Shown: positions 9,376 to 16,038 of the stretch, piece by piece
How positions within the stretch are numbered: the first letter of the stretch is position 1
Layout of the letters: each line of letters starts with the position of its first letter
NCBI GenBank assembly: GCA_002706685.1
Contig: PALV01000021.1
Coordinates: forward strand, 150,465-214,464
DNA length: 64,000 nucleotides
Direction: 5' to 3'
Source of the DNA: Gammaproteobacteria bacterium
Lineage (GTDB): Bacteria; Pseudomonadota; Gammaproteobacteria; Pseudomonadales; Pseudohongiellaceae
Program-made: the position numbers and the translations under genes
Notes under the pieces: model-generated
What the model was told of the DNA's origin: nothing
What the model saw: only the letters and a program-made list of their open reading frames with translations
Database searches by the model: none

Positions 9376-9900
9376 ATGTCAGTGAGCAATCGATTCAAGC
9401 GTTCACTTCTGGGACTCTCGCTGGCTGTCAGCCTGCCCCTGATGAGCACCCAGACAAACGCTCAGGATGAGAATGTCATCATTCACCCGAACCCCGGCAC
9501 CTTCCCCATCGCCAACGCGGTTGAAATGGGTCCTGGCGCGTCCATCATTTTCCATAGTGGTGTGACACCCGCAGCCGCCAACCCCAATGCCGAGCGCGGC
9601 ACACCGGAGTACTACGGCGACACAAGAACGCAGGCAATCAGCGTCTTCGAGCGAACCAAAGCCAATCTGGAAAACCTGGGTCTGAGCATGGGCGATGTTG
9701 CGAAGATGACCGTGTTCCTCGTGGGTGACCCGGCCAATGGCGGCGAAATGGACTTCGATGGCTTCATGGAGGCCTATCGGATGTACTGGGGCACGGAAGA
9801 GCAGCCGCGTCTGCCAGCACGCTCTACTGTAGAAGTGGCTCGTCTGGTTGGACCACTGATGTTTGTTGAAGTTGAGGTCATTACAGCGAAAACCCGCTGA
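9376..9900 (+). CDS. Exported RidA/YjgF-family protein
   Basis: A 174-residue Rid-family protein, the family that hydrolyses reactive enamine/imine intermediates to ketones and ammonia. The start at 9376 is set by AAGGAG 7 nt upstream and by the signal peptide it gives (MSVSNRFKRSLLGLSLAVSL, cleavage near TNAQ); an in-frame ATG 72 bases upstream lies inside the cytochrome gene. The family core is present: NLENLGLSMGDVAKMTVFL, and the substrate-binding Arg and Glu in ARSTVEVA and VEVEV. The canonical enzyme is cytosolic, so a secreted form is less usual and implies imine chemistry in the periplasm. That fits the Tat-exported amine oxidase nearby. A terminator follows at 9933-9965. Confidence 0.88.
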   Translation: MSVSNRFKRSLLGLSLAVSLPLMSTQTNAQDENVIIHPNPGTFPIANAVEMGPGASIIFHSGVTPAAANPNAERGTPEYYGDTRTQAISVFERTKANLENLGLSMGDVAKMTVFLVGDPANGGEMDFDGFMEAYRMYWGTEEQPRLPARSTVEVARLVGPLMFVEVEVITAKTR

Positions 9901-9932
9901 TAGTTACAATCAGCTACAACTCGTATACTATC

Positions 9933-9965
9933 GGGGAATGCGGCACTGGCTGCATTCCCTTTTTA
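9933..9965 (+). terminator. Rho-independent terminator after the RidA gene
   Basis: Stem GGGAATGC/GCATTCCC (9934-9941 with 9952-9959) and a run of Ts. It ends the cytochrome-RidA unit. Confidence 0.85.
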
Positions 9966-10041
9966 GTGTCCACCCGGCCGTTTGATTGCATCGTTTGACC
10001 TGTTTGTTTAACGCACAATAAGAACTAGAGAATATACAACC

Positions 10042-10626
10042 ATGTCTCTTACAGATTCTCTTCAGGACCTGCGCAACTATCTGCACGACTCCGCGCAGAT
10101 GACCACCGATTCGCAGCTGCGCAATTATGTCAAAACCACATCACTGACACTGATAGGAGAAGCCCCTCCCCTTCGCGTGACACCGGAGCAGGCACAGGCC
10201 TACATAGGCCAGGACGTTGGCTTGACCAACTGGTTTCTTATCTCTCAGAGCCTGGTCAACCAGTTTGCGGAATTTTCCGGTGACTTTCAGTTTATTCATG
10301 TCGATCGTCAGCGCGCGGCGCGTGAGACCTGTTATGCGGGAACCATCGCCCATGGCATGCTGGTGATGGCGTTGATGCCAACTTTCGCCACCTACGGCAG
10401 CCTGAAAATTGTCGGCACGCAACAAAGCATCATTTACGGACTTGATCGTGTGCGTTTCCTGAATCCGGTCCGGATTGGCTCGCGCCTGCGTGGCCGCTTC
10501 AAACTACTTAGCGTTCAGGAACGCAGCCATAACGAATACCTGCTGCGCCACGCTGTCACGATAGAGATCGAAGGCGAAGATAAACCAGCCCTGATTGCGG
10601 ACTGGATCATCATCGCTGTTCTTTAG
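10042..10626 (+). CDS. MaoC-family (R)-hydratase/dehydratase-like protein
   Basis: A 194-residue hotdog-fold protein. The hydratase 2 motif is recognisable as FSGDFQFIHVD, with the catalytic Asp and His kept although the usual Asn is Gln. It is followed by YAGTIAHGMLVMALMP, typical of MaoC proteins that hydrate or dehydrate enoyl-CoA thioesters. About 60 residues precede the fold, longer than the minimal family member. The gene stops 4 bases before the convergent stop of the nitronate monooxygenase-like gene. The acyl-CoA substrate is unknown. Confidence 0.85.
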   Translation: MSLTDSLQDLRNYLHDSAQMTTDSQLRNYVKTTSLTLIGEAPPLRVTPEQAQAYIGQDVGLTNWFLISQSLVNQFAEFSGDFQFIHVDRQRAARETCYAGTIAHGMLVMALMPTFATYGSLKIVGTQQSIIYGLDRVRFLNPVRIGSRLRGRFKLLSVQERSHNEYLLRHAVTIEIEGEDKPALIADWIIIAVL

Positions 10627-10630
10627 ACCC

Positions 10631-11587
10631 TTACTGGCAGAGTCTGGAGCGGGCGTCATGGTATTCCCGCTTCAGGCGGGCTACCAGCTCGGCGGTTGAT
10701 ACAACTTCCCGCACGACCCCGATACCCTGACCACAACCCCAGATATCACGCCAGGCCCGTTTTTCACCGCCACCACCAAAATTCATTTTACTCGGATCCG
10801 ATTCAGGCAGATTGTCCGGATCCATACCGGCGTTGATAATACTGCCTTTCAGGTAGTTGCCATGAACACCCGTGTAAAAATTGCTGTAAACGATGTCATC
10901 TGAATTGCTTTCGACAATCATCTTTTTGTAGTCATCAACAGCGCGAGCTTCGTGGGTCGCAATAAAAGGCGAGCCAATATAAGCCAGGTCGGCACCCATG
11001 GCCTGGGCCGCCAGAATGGCACCGCCGGTGGCAATCGAACCTGACAACAAAACAGGACCATCAAACCACTCTCGCACCTCCTGAATCATCGCAAACGGGC
11101 TTTTTACGCTGGCGTGCCCGCCTGCACCCGCCGCCACGCAGATCAGGCCGTCGGCGCCCTTATCGATGGCCTTGCGTGCAAACACATTGTTGATGACATC
11201 ATGCAGGGTGATGCCGCCCCAACCATGCACTGCCTGGTTGACGTCTTCGCGGGCGCCCAGGCTTGTAATGATGATGGGCACTTTGTACTTCTCGCACAGC
11301 GCCATATCATGATCCAGGCGGTCATTGCTGCGATGCACAATCTGATTGATCGCAAAAGGTGCGGCAGGATTGTCGGGGTTTTTCTGGTTGTAATCGTCCA
11401 GGGTTTCTGTGATTTCTGCCAACCAGTCTTCAAGCTGTTCAGCAGGTCGGGCATTCAGGGCAGGCATGGAACCGATGATCCCGGCCTTGCATTGTTCGAT
11501 CAGCATGGTTGGATTGCTGATGATAAAAAGTGGTGAACCAACTACCGGAAGCGGCAGATCTCTCAATACAGCGGGCAGGCGTGACAT
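10631..11587 (-). CDS. Nitronate monooxygenase-like FMN protein
   Basis: A 318-residue TIM-barrel flavoprotein of the 2-nitropropane dioxygenase/nitronate monooxygenase family. Family features are PVVGSPLFIISNPTM at the start, the AAGAGGHAS loop that carries the active-site His, and the FMN-phosphate segments LLSGSIATGGAILAAQAMGAD and AYIGSPFIAT. The C-terminus contains DIWGCGQGIGVV. The ATG follows GGGAGAG. It lies 71 bases downstream of the zinc-type alcohol dehydrogenase gene on the same strand and probably shares its transcript. Many family members act on substrates other than nitronates, so only the fold and cofactor are firm. Confidence 0.88.
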   Translation of the reverse strand: MSRLPAVLRDLPLPVVGSPLFIISNPTMLIEQCKAGIIGSMPALNARPAEQLEDWLAEITETLDDYNQKNPDNPAAPFAINQIVHRSNDRLDHDMALCEKYKVPIIITSLGAREDVNQAVHGWGGITLHDVINNVFARKAIDKGADGLICVAAGAGGHASVKSPFAMIQEVREWFDGPVLLSGSIATGGAILAAQAMGADLAYIGSPFIATHEARAVDDYKKMIVESNSDDIVYSNFYTGVHGNYLKGSIINAGMDPDNLPESDPSKMNFGGGGEKRAWRDIWGCGQGIGVVREVVSTAELVARLKREYHDARSRLCQ

Positions 11588-11658
11588 GAACTCTCCCTAC
11601 GCAAATGAATCAACAGTCAATATTGGTGGTGATGGACGGAATAATCAGAGACTCTTGT

Positions 11659-12663
11659 TTAGCTCCCGAGTCCCTGCAGAACGACCTTACCCACGGTGTG
11701 TTCAGTTTTCATGGCCTGATGAGCCCGCTCCAGATTTTCCGGGCTCATGACACCAAAATTCTCTCCAACCGTGGTTTTTAATTTACCTTGATCAACCAGC
11801 TCAGCGACTCGGGTCAGCAGAACATGCTGAGCCTTGATATCTGATGTCGTAAACAGCGGTCTGGTAAACATAAACTCCCAGTGCAGTGACAGGCTTTTCT
11901 GCTTCATCAGTTTGATATCTAGCGGCTCGGCAGGGTCATCAATCAGCGTCAAACGTCCTTGCGGGCGCAGCATGGTGACAAGATCAGCATAATGCTGGTC
12001 GGTGCGATTGATGGAGGCTACATCAGTTACATCCCGGAGCCCGGTTGCCTCCAGCTGCGCAGCCAGTGGCTTGCTGTGATCAAGCACGTGATGGGCGCCC
12101 AGTTGACTGACCCACTCGCGACTCTGGGCACGCGAGGCCGTACCGATAACGGTGGCAGAGGTCAATTGGCGAGCCAGTTGTATCAACATGGAGCCGACAC
12201 CGCCGCCAGCACCCACGACCAGCAGCGTCCGGTCTGCCGAGGCTTCCCCTTCCGGGATCTGCAGACGATCAAACAGCATTTCCCAGGCAGTAATCGTGGT
12301 TAGAGGCATGGCTGCAGCCTCGACATCACTCAGCGACTTCGGTGCCAGAGCGCAGATACGTTCGTCGACGCACTGAAATTCGGCGTTGCAACCTGCGCGA
12401 CTGACGTCACCGGCATACCAGATTCTATCGCCAGGTTTGAACATGCTCGCTGCACTACCCACACCCACGACCTCACCGACCGCATCCCAGCCAAGTATCT
12501 TGGGCTGGTCATCCGGCGGGGTCACCCGCCCGCGAATTTTGGTGTCTACCGGGTTGACAGCAATAGCTTTGACACGCACAAGCACATCATGCGGCCCAGG
12601 CTCAGGTTTCTCACATTCAATCAGCGCGAGGGCGTTGGTACCGGTATATCCTACAGCTTGCAT
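11659..12663 (-). CDS. Zinc-type alcohol dehydrogenase family protein (quinone oxidoreductase-like)
   Basis: A 334-residue MDR-superfamily NADPH oxidoreductase. A GroES-like N-terminal half (VRVKAIAVNPVDTKIRG, ILGWDAVGEVVGVG) precedes a Rossmann domain with GAGGGVGSMLIQLARQL. It lacks the structural zinc Cys cluster of classical alcohol dehydrogenases, matching the zinc-binding-family-1/quinone oxidoreductase branch. The start at 12663 has AAGGAAGC upstream. The nitronate monooxygenase-like gene follows it. A role in reduction of quinones or enones is usual for the branch; the substrate is unknown. Confidence 0.88.
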   Translation of the reverse strand: MQAVGYTGTNALALIECEKPEPGPHDVLVRVKAIAVNPVDTKIRGRVTPPDDQPKILGWDAVGEVVGVGSAASMFKPGDRIWYAGDVSRAGCNAEFQCVDERICALAPKSLSDVEAAAMPLTTITAWEMLFDRLQIPEGEASADRTLLVVGAGGGVGSMLIQLARQLTSATVIGTASRAQSREWVSQLGAHHVLDHSKPLAAQLEATGLRDVTDVASINRTDQHYADLVTMLRPQGRLTLIDDPAEPLDIKLMKQKSLSLHWEFMFTRPLFTTSDIKAQHVLLTRVAELVDQGKLKTTVGENFGVMSPENLERAHQAMKTEHTVGKVVLQGLGS

Positions 12664-12709
12664 AAACGCTTCCTTATTGTCAGATCAGCCCCGAGTATAC
12701 TTGCCTGAC

Positions 12710-12736
12710 AAAAAAAAGGCAGCCCAAAGGGCTGCC
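12710..12736 (-). terminator. Rho-independent terminator of the hsp20 gene
   Basis: Minus-strand stem GGCAGCCC/GGGCTGCC with a 3-nt loop (12718-12736) followed by a run of eight Us. It is 43 bases past the hsp20 stop codon. Confidence 0.9.
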
Positions 12737-12778
12737 TGATAATGGCGAATATTAAAGCATTTAACCTTCCGTGCGGAG

Positions 12779-13231
12779 TTACTTACCAGCCTCGATCAAC
12801 TTGTCATTGCTGGCAGAGATCGGGATCTGGCGCGGTTTCATCGCCTCTGGAATCTCACGGCGCAGCTCAATGTGCAGAAGGCCATTTTCCAGGTTGGCAC
12901 TAATCACACGGACGTGGTCGGCAAGCTGGAAGACCCGTTCGAAGTTACGGGCTGCGATGCCCTGGTGCAGGTACTGACGTTCGGTGGACTCTTCCGCCTT
13001 ATTGCCTTTGACCTTGAGAGTCTGATGCTCAGACTCGATGTTCAATTCTTCGTTGGTGAATCCGGCCACCGCCATGGTGATCCGGTATTCATCTTTATCC
13101 AGCCGCTCAATATTGTAGGGCGGATAACTGGGCTGACTCTGTTCGCGCTGTGCAACAGAATCGAGTAACTGGCTGATATGCTCAAAACCAATGGCTGAGC
13201 GGTACAGGGGTGCAAAATCAATAGTTCTCAT
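12779..13231 (-). CDS. Small heat-shock protein, Hsp20/IbpA type
   Basis: A 150-residue ATP-independent holdase that keeps unfolding proteins soluble for DnaK/ClpB. The N-terminus MRTIDFAPLYRSAIGFEH is that of bacterial class A IbpA-like proteins. The alpha-crystallin domain spans about 35-130 (YPPYNIERLDKDEYRITMAV; GIAARNFERVFQLADHVRV; ENGLLHIELRREIPE). I use the ATG at 13231, preceded by AGGA, and not the longer frame from 13345, because the longer form would place the promoter and thermometer inside the coding sequence. A ROSE-like hairpin covers the ribosome-binding site and a sigma-32-like promoter lies upstream, both fitting heat control. Confidence 0.93.
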   Translation of the reverse strand: MRTIDFAPLYRSAIGFEHISQLLDSVAQREQSQPSYPPYNIERLDKDEYRITMAVAGFTNEELNIESEHQTLKVKGNKAEESTERQYLHQGIAARNFERVFQLADHVRVISANLENGLLHIELRREIPEAMKPRQIPISASNDKLIEAGK

Positions 13232-13320
13232 AGCTATATCCTCATCAAGCAATATATAAAGTCTGGTTTGTTTGATGCCCATCCTCAGATCTGACATCCG
13301 GTCAGCCTCTACGAGCCCTG
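13232..13320 (-). promoter_or_regulatory. ROSE-like RNA thermometer in the hsp20 leader
   Basis: In the minus-strand RNA just before the ATG, AUAUAUUGCU (about 13248-13257) faces the Shine-Dalgarno strand AGGAUAUA (about 13235-13242) across a UGAUG loop. This forms eight pairs with a single bulged G opposite the Shine-Dalgarno. That UUGCU-against-AGGA arrangement with one unpaired G is the diagnostic core of ROSE elements. Upstream in the leader, CTGAC/GTCAG makes a second small hairpin. The family opens at heat-shock temperature and exposes the ribosome-binding site. The pairing is read by eye, not folded by program. Confidence 0.65.
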
Positions 13321-13334
13321 ACCTTAATATCTTA

Positions 13335-13362
13335 GTTGTGGTCAAGCTTTTTGAATTTCAAG
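13335..13362 (-). promoter_or_regulatory. Candidate sigma-32 promoter of hsp20
   Basis: On the minus strand CTTGAAA (13356-13362) matches the RpoH -35 consensus. After 14 bases CCACAACT resembles the -10 consensus CCCCATNT at five of seven informative positions. It is placed to transcribe the leader with the ROSE-like element. A sigma-70 promoter cannot be excluded. Confidence 0.4.
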
Positions 13363-13370
13363 GGAGCCTG

Positions 13371-13395
13371 TGCAAAATTTCGTAAATTTTGTGCA
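13371..13395. repeat. Imperfect inverted repeat upstream of the small RNA
   Basis: TGCAAAATTT and AAATTTTGtGCA face each other around a 3-nt centre. The repeat lies between the divergent hsp20 and small-RNA promoters and touches the presumed -35 region of the latter. It could be a regulator-binding site. It does not match the GacA upstream element TGTAAG-N6-CTTACA. Confidence 0.4.
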
Positions 13396-13423
13396 GAGTC
13401 AGCAAAGCTGGTCTATAAACAGA

Positions 13424-13549
13424 ATGTGTACAGGGAATGTACACGCTAGTCGTCAGGGAAGGCGGACACCGGAGAAAGCCCCTCGCTTCCTGCTGGATCC
13501 GGTGATGCAGTCGGGGTATCGGCCCATTACGGCCGATACCCCGTTTTTT
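13424..13549 (+). ncRNA. Candidate CsrA/RsmA-sequestering small RNA
   Basis: A roughly 125-nt transcription unit with no reading frame. TATAAA at 13414-13419 could be its -10. Hairpin 1 (13426-13444) is GTGTACA-GGGAA-TGTACAC; its core closely follows the CsrA SELEX consensus RUACARGGAUGU with one extra A in the loop. Hairpin 2 (13449-13467) puts AGGGAA in a hexaloop. Hairpin 3 (13467-13504) is closed by CACCGGA/TCCGGTG. Five GGA motifs fall within 64 nt (13434, 13457, 13464, 13471, 13495). The unit ends in a perfect 12-bp GC-rich stem and six Ts. Size, GGA density and looped GGAs are those of RsmY/RsmZ-type sponges of the Csr system. Promoter position is uncertain and no homology search was possible. 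Confidence 0.6.
13513..13549 (+). terminator. Strong intrinsic terminator of the small RNA
   Basis: A perfect 12-bp stem GGGGTATCGGCC/GGCCGATACCCC (13513-13524 with 13531-13542), a 6-nt loop, then GTTTTTT. No coding sequence on this strand precedes it for many kilobases, since the previous rightward gene ended at 10626. It must therefore serve a short non-coding transcript. Confidence 0.92.
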
Positions 13550-13576
13550 GCCATTCGCCGGGACACCGCACCCACC

Positions 13577-13606
13577 CTTCTATACATTCGTGACTGCATG
13601 TATAAT
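13577..13606. promoter_or_regulatory. AcrR-type operator overlapping the tetR promoter
   Basis: TATACAT (13581-13587) and ATGTATA (13598-13604) form an inverted repeat around TCGTGACTGC. Over the 19 positions from ACATT to ATGTA, 16 match the E. coli acrAB/acrR operator (ACATTTGTGAATGTATGTA as I recall it). The right arm overlaps TATAAT at 13601-13606, a consensus -10 for the downstream TetR gene, so binding should repress it. Confidence 0.6.
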
Positions 13607-13671
13607 CTGTCTCCGGTTATTCAGGTTGCCGCGCGCAACCTTCAGTTCAGTGCCAAGCACAGGTATACAGC

Positions 13672-14283
13672 ATGCCACGCAGGACCAAAGAAGAGGCTGA
13701 GCGTACCAGACTGCGGATTCTGGAAGCCGCTGTGGATACTTTCTTCGAGAAAGGTGTCGCCAAGGCTACACTGAACGATATCGCGATAAGAGCGCAGGTC
13801 ACCCGTGGCGCAATTTACTGGCACTTCAAAAACAAGCTTGATGTTTTTGCTGCTCTGCACGAACAGCTGCATCAATCTGTTTCCGACACCATCCTTGAGG
13901 ATCTGGAAAACGACCACCCTCACCCGCTCTTGCAACTGGAACGACTGAGTACCGATCTACTCAGGGACCTCGAGAACGATGTCGGACGTTTCAAAATACT
14001 GACGATTTTCTTTCTCAAGTGTGACTATTCCGACGAAATGCTGAGCATCCTCCAATACCAGAACAAGAATCGGCGCGAAGGCATCGAACTGTTCTCGCGT
14101 TACTTCCAGCGAGCCAAACAGCATGGCCATCTGGCTGCAGACGTTGAGCCTCAGGTTTTAAGTGTTGCGCTCATGGCTTATCTGACAGGGATGGTCTACG
14201 AATACCTGACAGACCCTGACGCCATGGTCATGAAAACCGAGGCCAGCAAGTACACTCGCCTGTTTTTCCGGAACATTGGCTGA
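13672..14283 (+). CDS. TetR-family regulator, AcrR/TtgR-like
   Basis: A 203-residue repressor. The N-terminal helix-turn-helix covers about residues 10-60 (RTKEEAERTRLRILEAA, FFEKGVAKATLNDIAIRAQV, TRGAIYWHFKNKLDVF), very close to AcrR, TtgR and MexR-type TetR proteins that control RND efflux pumps. The C-terminal part, including LLRDLENDVGRFKILTIFFLKC, resembles the AcrR ligand-binding domain. An AcrR-like operator overlaps its presumed -10, implying autoregulation. No efflux pump genes lie beside it, although acrR is normally divergent from acrAB, so its target operon may be elsewhere. The Shine-Dalgarno is weak. Confidence 0.9.
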   Translation: MPRRTKEEAERTRLRILEAAVDTFFEKGVAKATLNDIAIRAQVTRGAIYWHFKNKLDVFAALHEQLHQSVSDTILEDLENDHPHPLLQLERLSTDLLRDLENDVGRFKILTIFFLKCDYSDEMLSILQYQNKNRREGIELFSRYFQRAKQHGHLAADVEPQVLSVALMAYLTGMVYEYLTDPDAMVMKTEASKYTRLFFRNIG

Positions 14284-14370
14284 ATTTGCATCAGCGCTTA
14301 CCGAAGCTGACGGATTACCCTATAATCAAAACGATTGTTCTGATCCACCAGATTATCAGGACGGACCTCC

Positions 14371-16038
14371 GTGTATGCCAGCCGCACACACACAGGGACG
14401 GCTCCCAGCCGCTTTTTGATTCTGGTAGCTGTGCCCGCTTCGGCCATTATTCACTTGCTGCTGGCAGCGGCATGGCCGGGTATTGACCTGCGGAACGAGC
14501 AGGCTGCGGCATCAAGCCTCAGTGTCGCGATTGATCTGGGAGCCAGTTATTCAGAAATCAGCGCTGTTGCTGGCAACCAGAATGCAAGCGATGCTGCCGC
14601 TGCGAGCACACCACCTGCTCCAGCATCCGCGGAATTCCCGCCCCTTGAGCCCTCGCCTGTTTTTGAAGCTTCAAGACCTGAAACCCCGGCCTTAGCTGTC
14701 ACCGAGGCCGCAGCTGCCAGAGTGGCAGCTCCGCAACAGCAAAATATGCCAACAAGCACTGCTGCCAGTGATCAGGCTGCTGCGATACCGGTAGCAGCCA
14801 CGCCGACCCCAGCGCAAAGCGCTGAGCAGCCAGACATGGAGCCAGCAACAGATCCCCCGCCAGAAATCATGCCGCCGCCCATCACTCAGCCTGTTTCCAT
14901 GACCACACAGCAGGAACTGGCTGAGGTGATCGAACAACTGCAATCTACCACCGAGGCATCTCTGACAGAGGTGCTGGAGCAGCTGACTACTCAGCCGCCT
15001 GAAGGTTATGAGATAAGCGTTTCACAGTTAGCAGAATCTGGTCCCACGGCGTTAAGCAGCTACCGGGTGACCATTCAGACCGAGCTTGGCGACGGTCTCG
15101 CCAGTACGGAGCTTACAATAACTGAACGTCCATTCTCCTGGTATGCCAAGTTTATTAATCGCTGGGACAATGATGTGATCATGGCTAACGACCAGATTTT
15201 TGGTCGTTTCCACTCGAACAGCCCGGTGAACCTTGAAACCGACTGGCGCGCCAGGCCACTCTTTGCAGGCCCTGTCACACTGGCCACGCATCAGTCTATC
15301 GGTCGCCGCCTGCGCGAATCCGACATATTCACAGACGAAGTGGAAACCGGCATTGGCCGCATTGATATGCCTGATGCCATTGTGCCAGCAGTTTTCCCGG
15401 GACAAGGCAGCGGACTCCAGGTGATCAGCTATGATCAGTACACACAGCTTACCTTCCTGGGTGCAGATGGTTTTAACTGGTATCAGCCCGACACCCAGCT
15501 CGGTGGCCACCAGGCATTGACTGATGATATGCTGATTATTGCCGGCACCGACGACAGCCGGTTTGATGTATCCGGCACCATACATGGGCAGGTCGCCATC
15601 TACTCTCCGCGCCGTATCACGATTACTGATGACCTGGTTTATGCCGACCAGAGCGCCGGCGCAAATCACCTGCTCAGCCTGACCAGCAACGGCAGCATCG
15701 AGATAGCCAATCCCTCAGTCACCGGACCGGGTGATCTGATCATTCACGGCGCCCTGTTTGCGCGTCAGCGCTTCAGTGTAAGGCGTTATAACACACGCGC
15801 GCAGGGGCGCCTGCATATCATGGGCACCCTGGTGGCCGGCTCAATCTCGGCGACCGAGCCTCGCTACACAACGCTGGTTGAATATGACAGCCGTTTCGAA
15901 TCAATCAGACCACCTGCCTTCCCGACCACAGGCCTGTTCGATATGAGCGAATGGGATCGCGAATGGACGATTACAGCAGTACCTGACGCATTTCCTGAAG
16001 GCGCTGATGGCATTGCTCGGCAACCGGCAGACGAATAA
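14371..16038 (+). CDS. TonB-like N-terminus fused to a DUF4900-like domain
   Basis: A 555-residue protein of unusual build. Residues 12-35 form an inner-membrane anchor (FLILVAVPASAIIHLLLAAAW) in the style of TonB/TolA energy transducers. Residues 50-200 are a low-complexity Ala/Pro/Gln-rich linker, as in TonB. Instead of a TonB C-terminal domain, residues 250-540 resemble DUF4900/pilus-assembly proteins: QIFGRFHSNSPVNL, VTLATHQSIGRRL, IHGQVAIYSPRRITITDDL, GDLIIHGALFARQRFSV and LHIMGTLVAGSI, ending in the Trp-rich SEWDREW. It is probably anchored in the inner membrane with a beta-rich domain in the periplasm. It lies 87 bases after the TetR gene and its last 68 bases overlap the convergent gene. 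No function is known to me. Confidence 0.75.
   Translation: MYASRTHTGTAPSRFLILVAVPASAIIHLLLAAAWPGIDLRNEQAAASSLSVAIDLGASYSEISAVAGNQNASDAAAASTPPAPASAEFPPLEPSPVFEASRPETPALAVTEAAAARVAAPQQQNMPTSTAASDQAAAIPVAATPTPAQSAEQPDMEPATDPPPEIMPPPITQPVSMTTQQELAEVIEQLQSTTEASLTEVLEQLTTQPPEGYEISVSQLAESGPTALSSYRVTIQTELGDGLASTELTITERPFSWYAKFINRWDNDVIMANDQIFGRFHSNSPVNLETDWRARPLFAGPVTLATHQSIGRRLRESDIFTDEVETGIGRIDMPDAIVPAVFPGQGSGLQVISYDQYTQLTFLGADGFNWYQPDTQLGGHQALTDDMLIIAGTDDSRFDVSGTIHGQVAIYSPRRITITDDLVYADQSAGANHLLSLTSNGSIEIANPSVTGPGDLIIHGALFARQRFSVRRYNTRAQGRLHIMGTLVAGSISATEPRYTTLVEYDSRFESIRPPAFPTTGLFDMSEWDREWTITAVPDAFPEGADGIARQPADE

Noticed and set aside
13232..13345. N-terminal extension of the Hsp20 protein
   Set aside because: The extra 38 residues would cover the ROSE-like hairpin and promoter and do not resemble Hsp20; the downstream ATG has a good Shine-Dalgarno and the family N-terminus.
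13371..13395. GacA upstream activating site for the small RNA
   Set aside because: An inverted repeat is present but it does not match TGTAAG-N6-CTTACA, so I list it only as a repeat.
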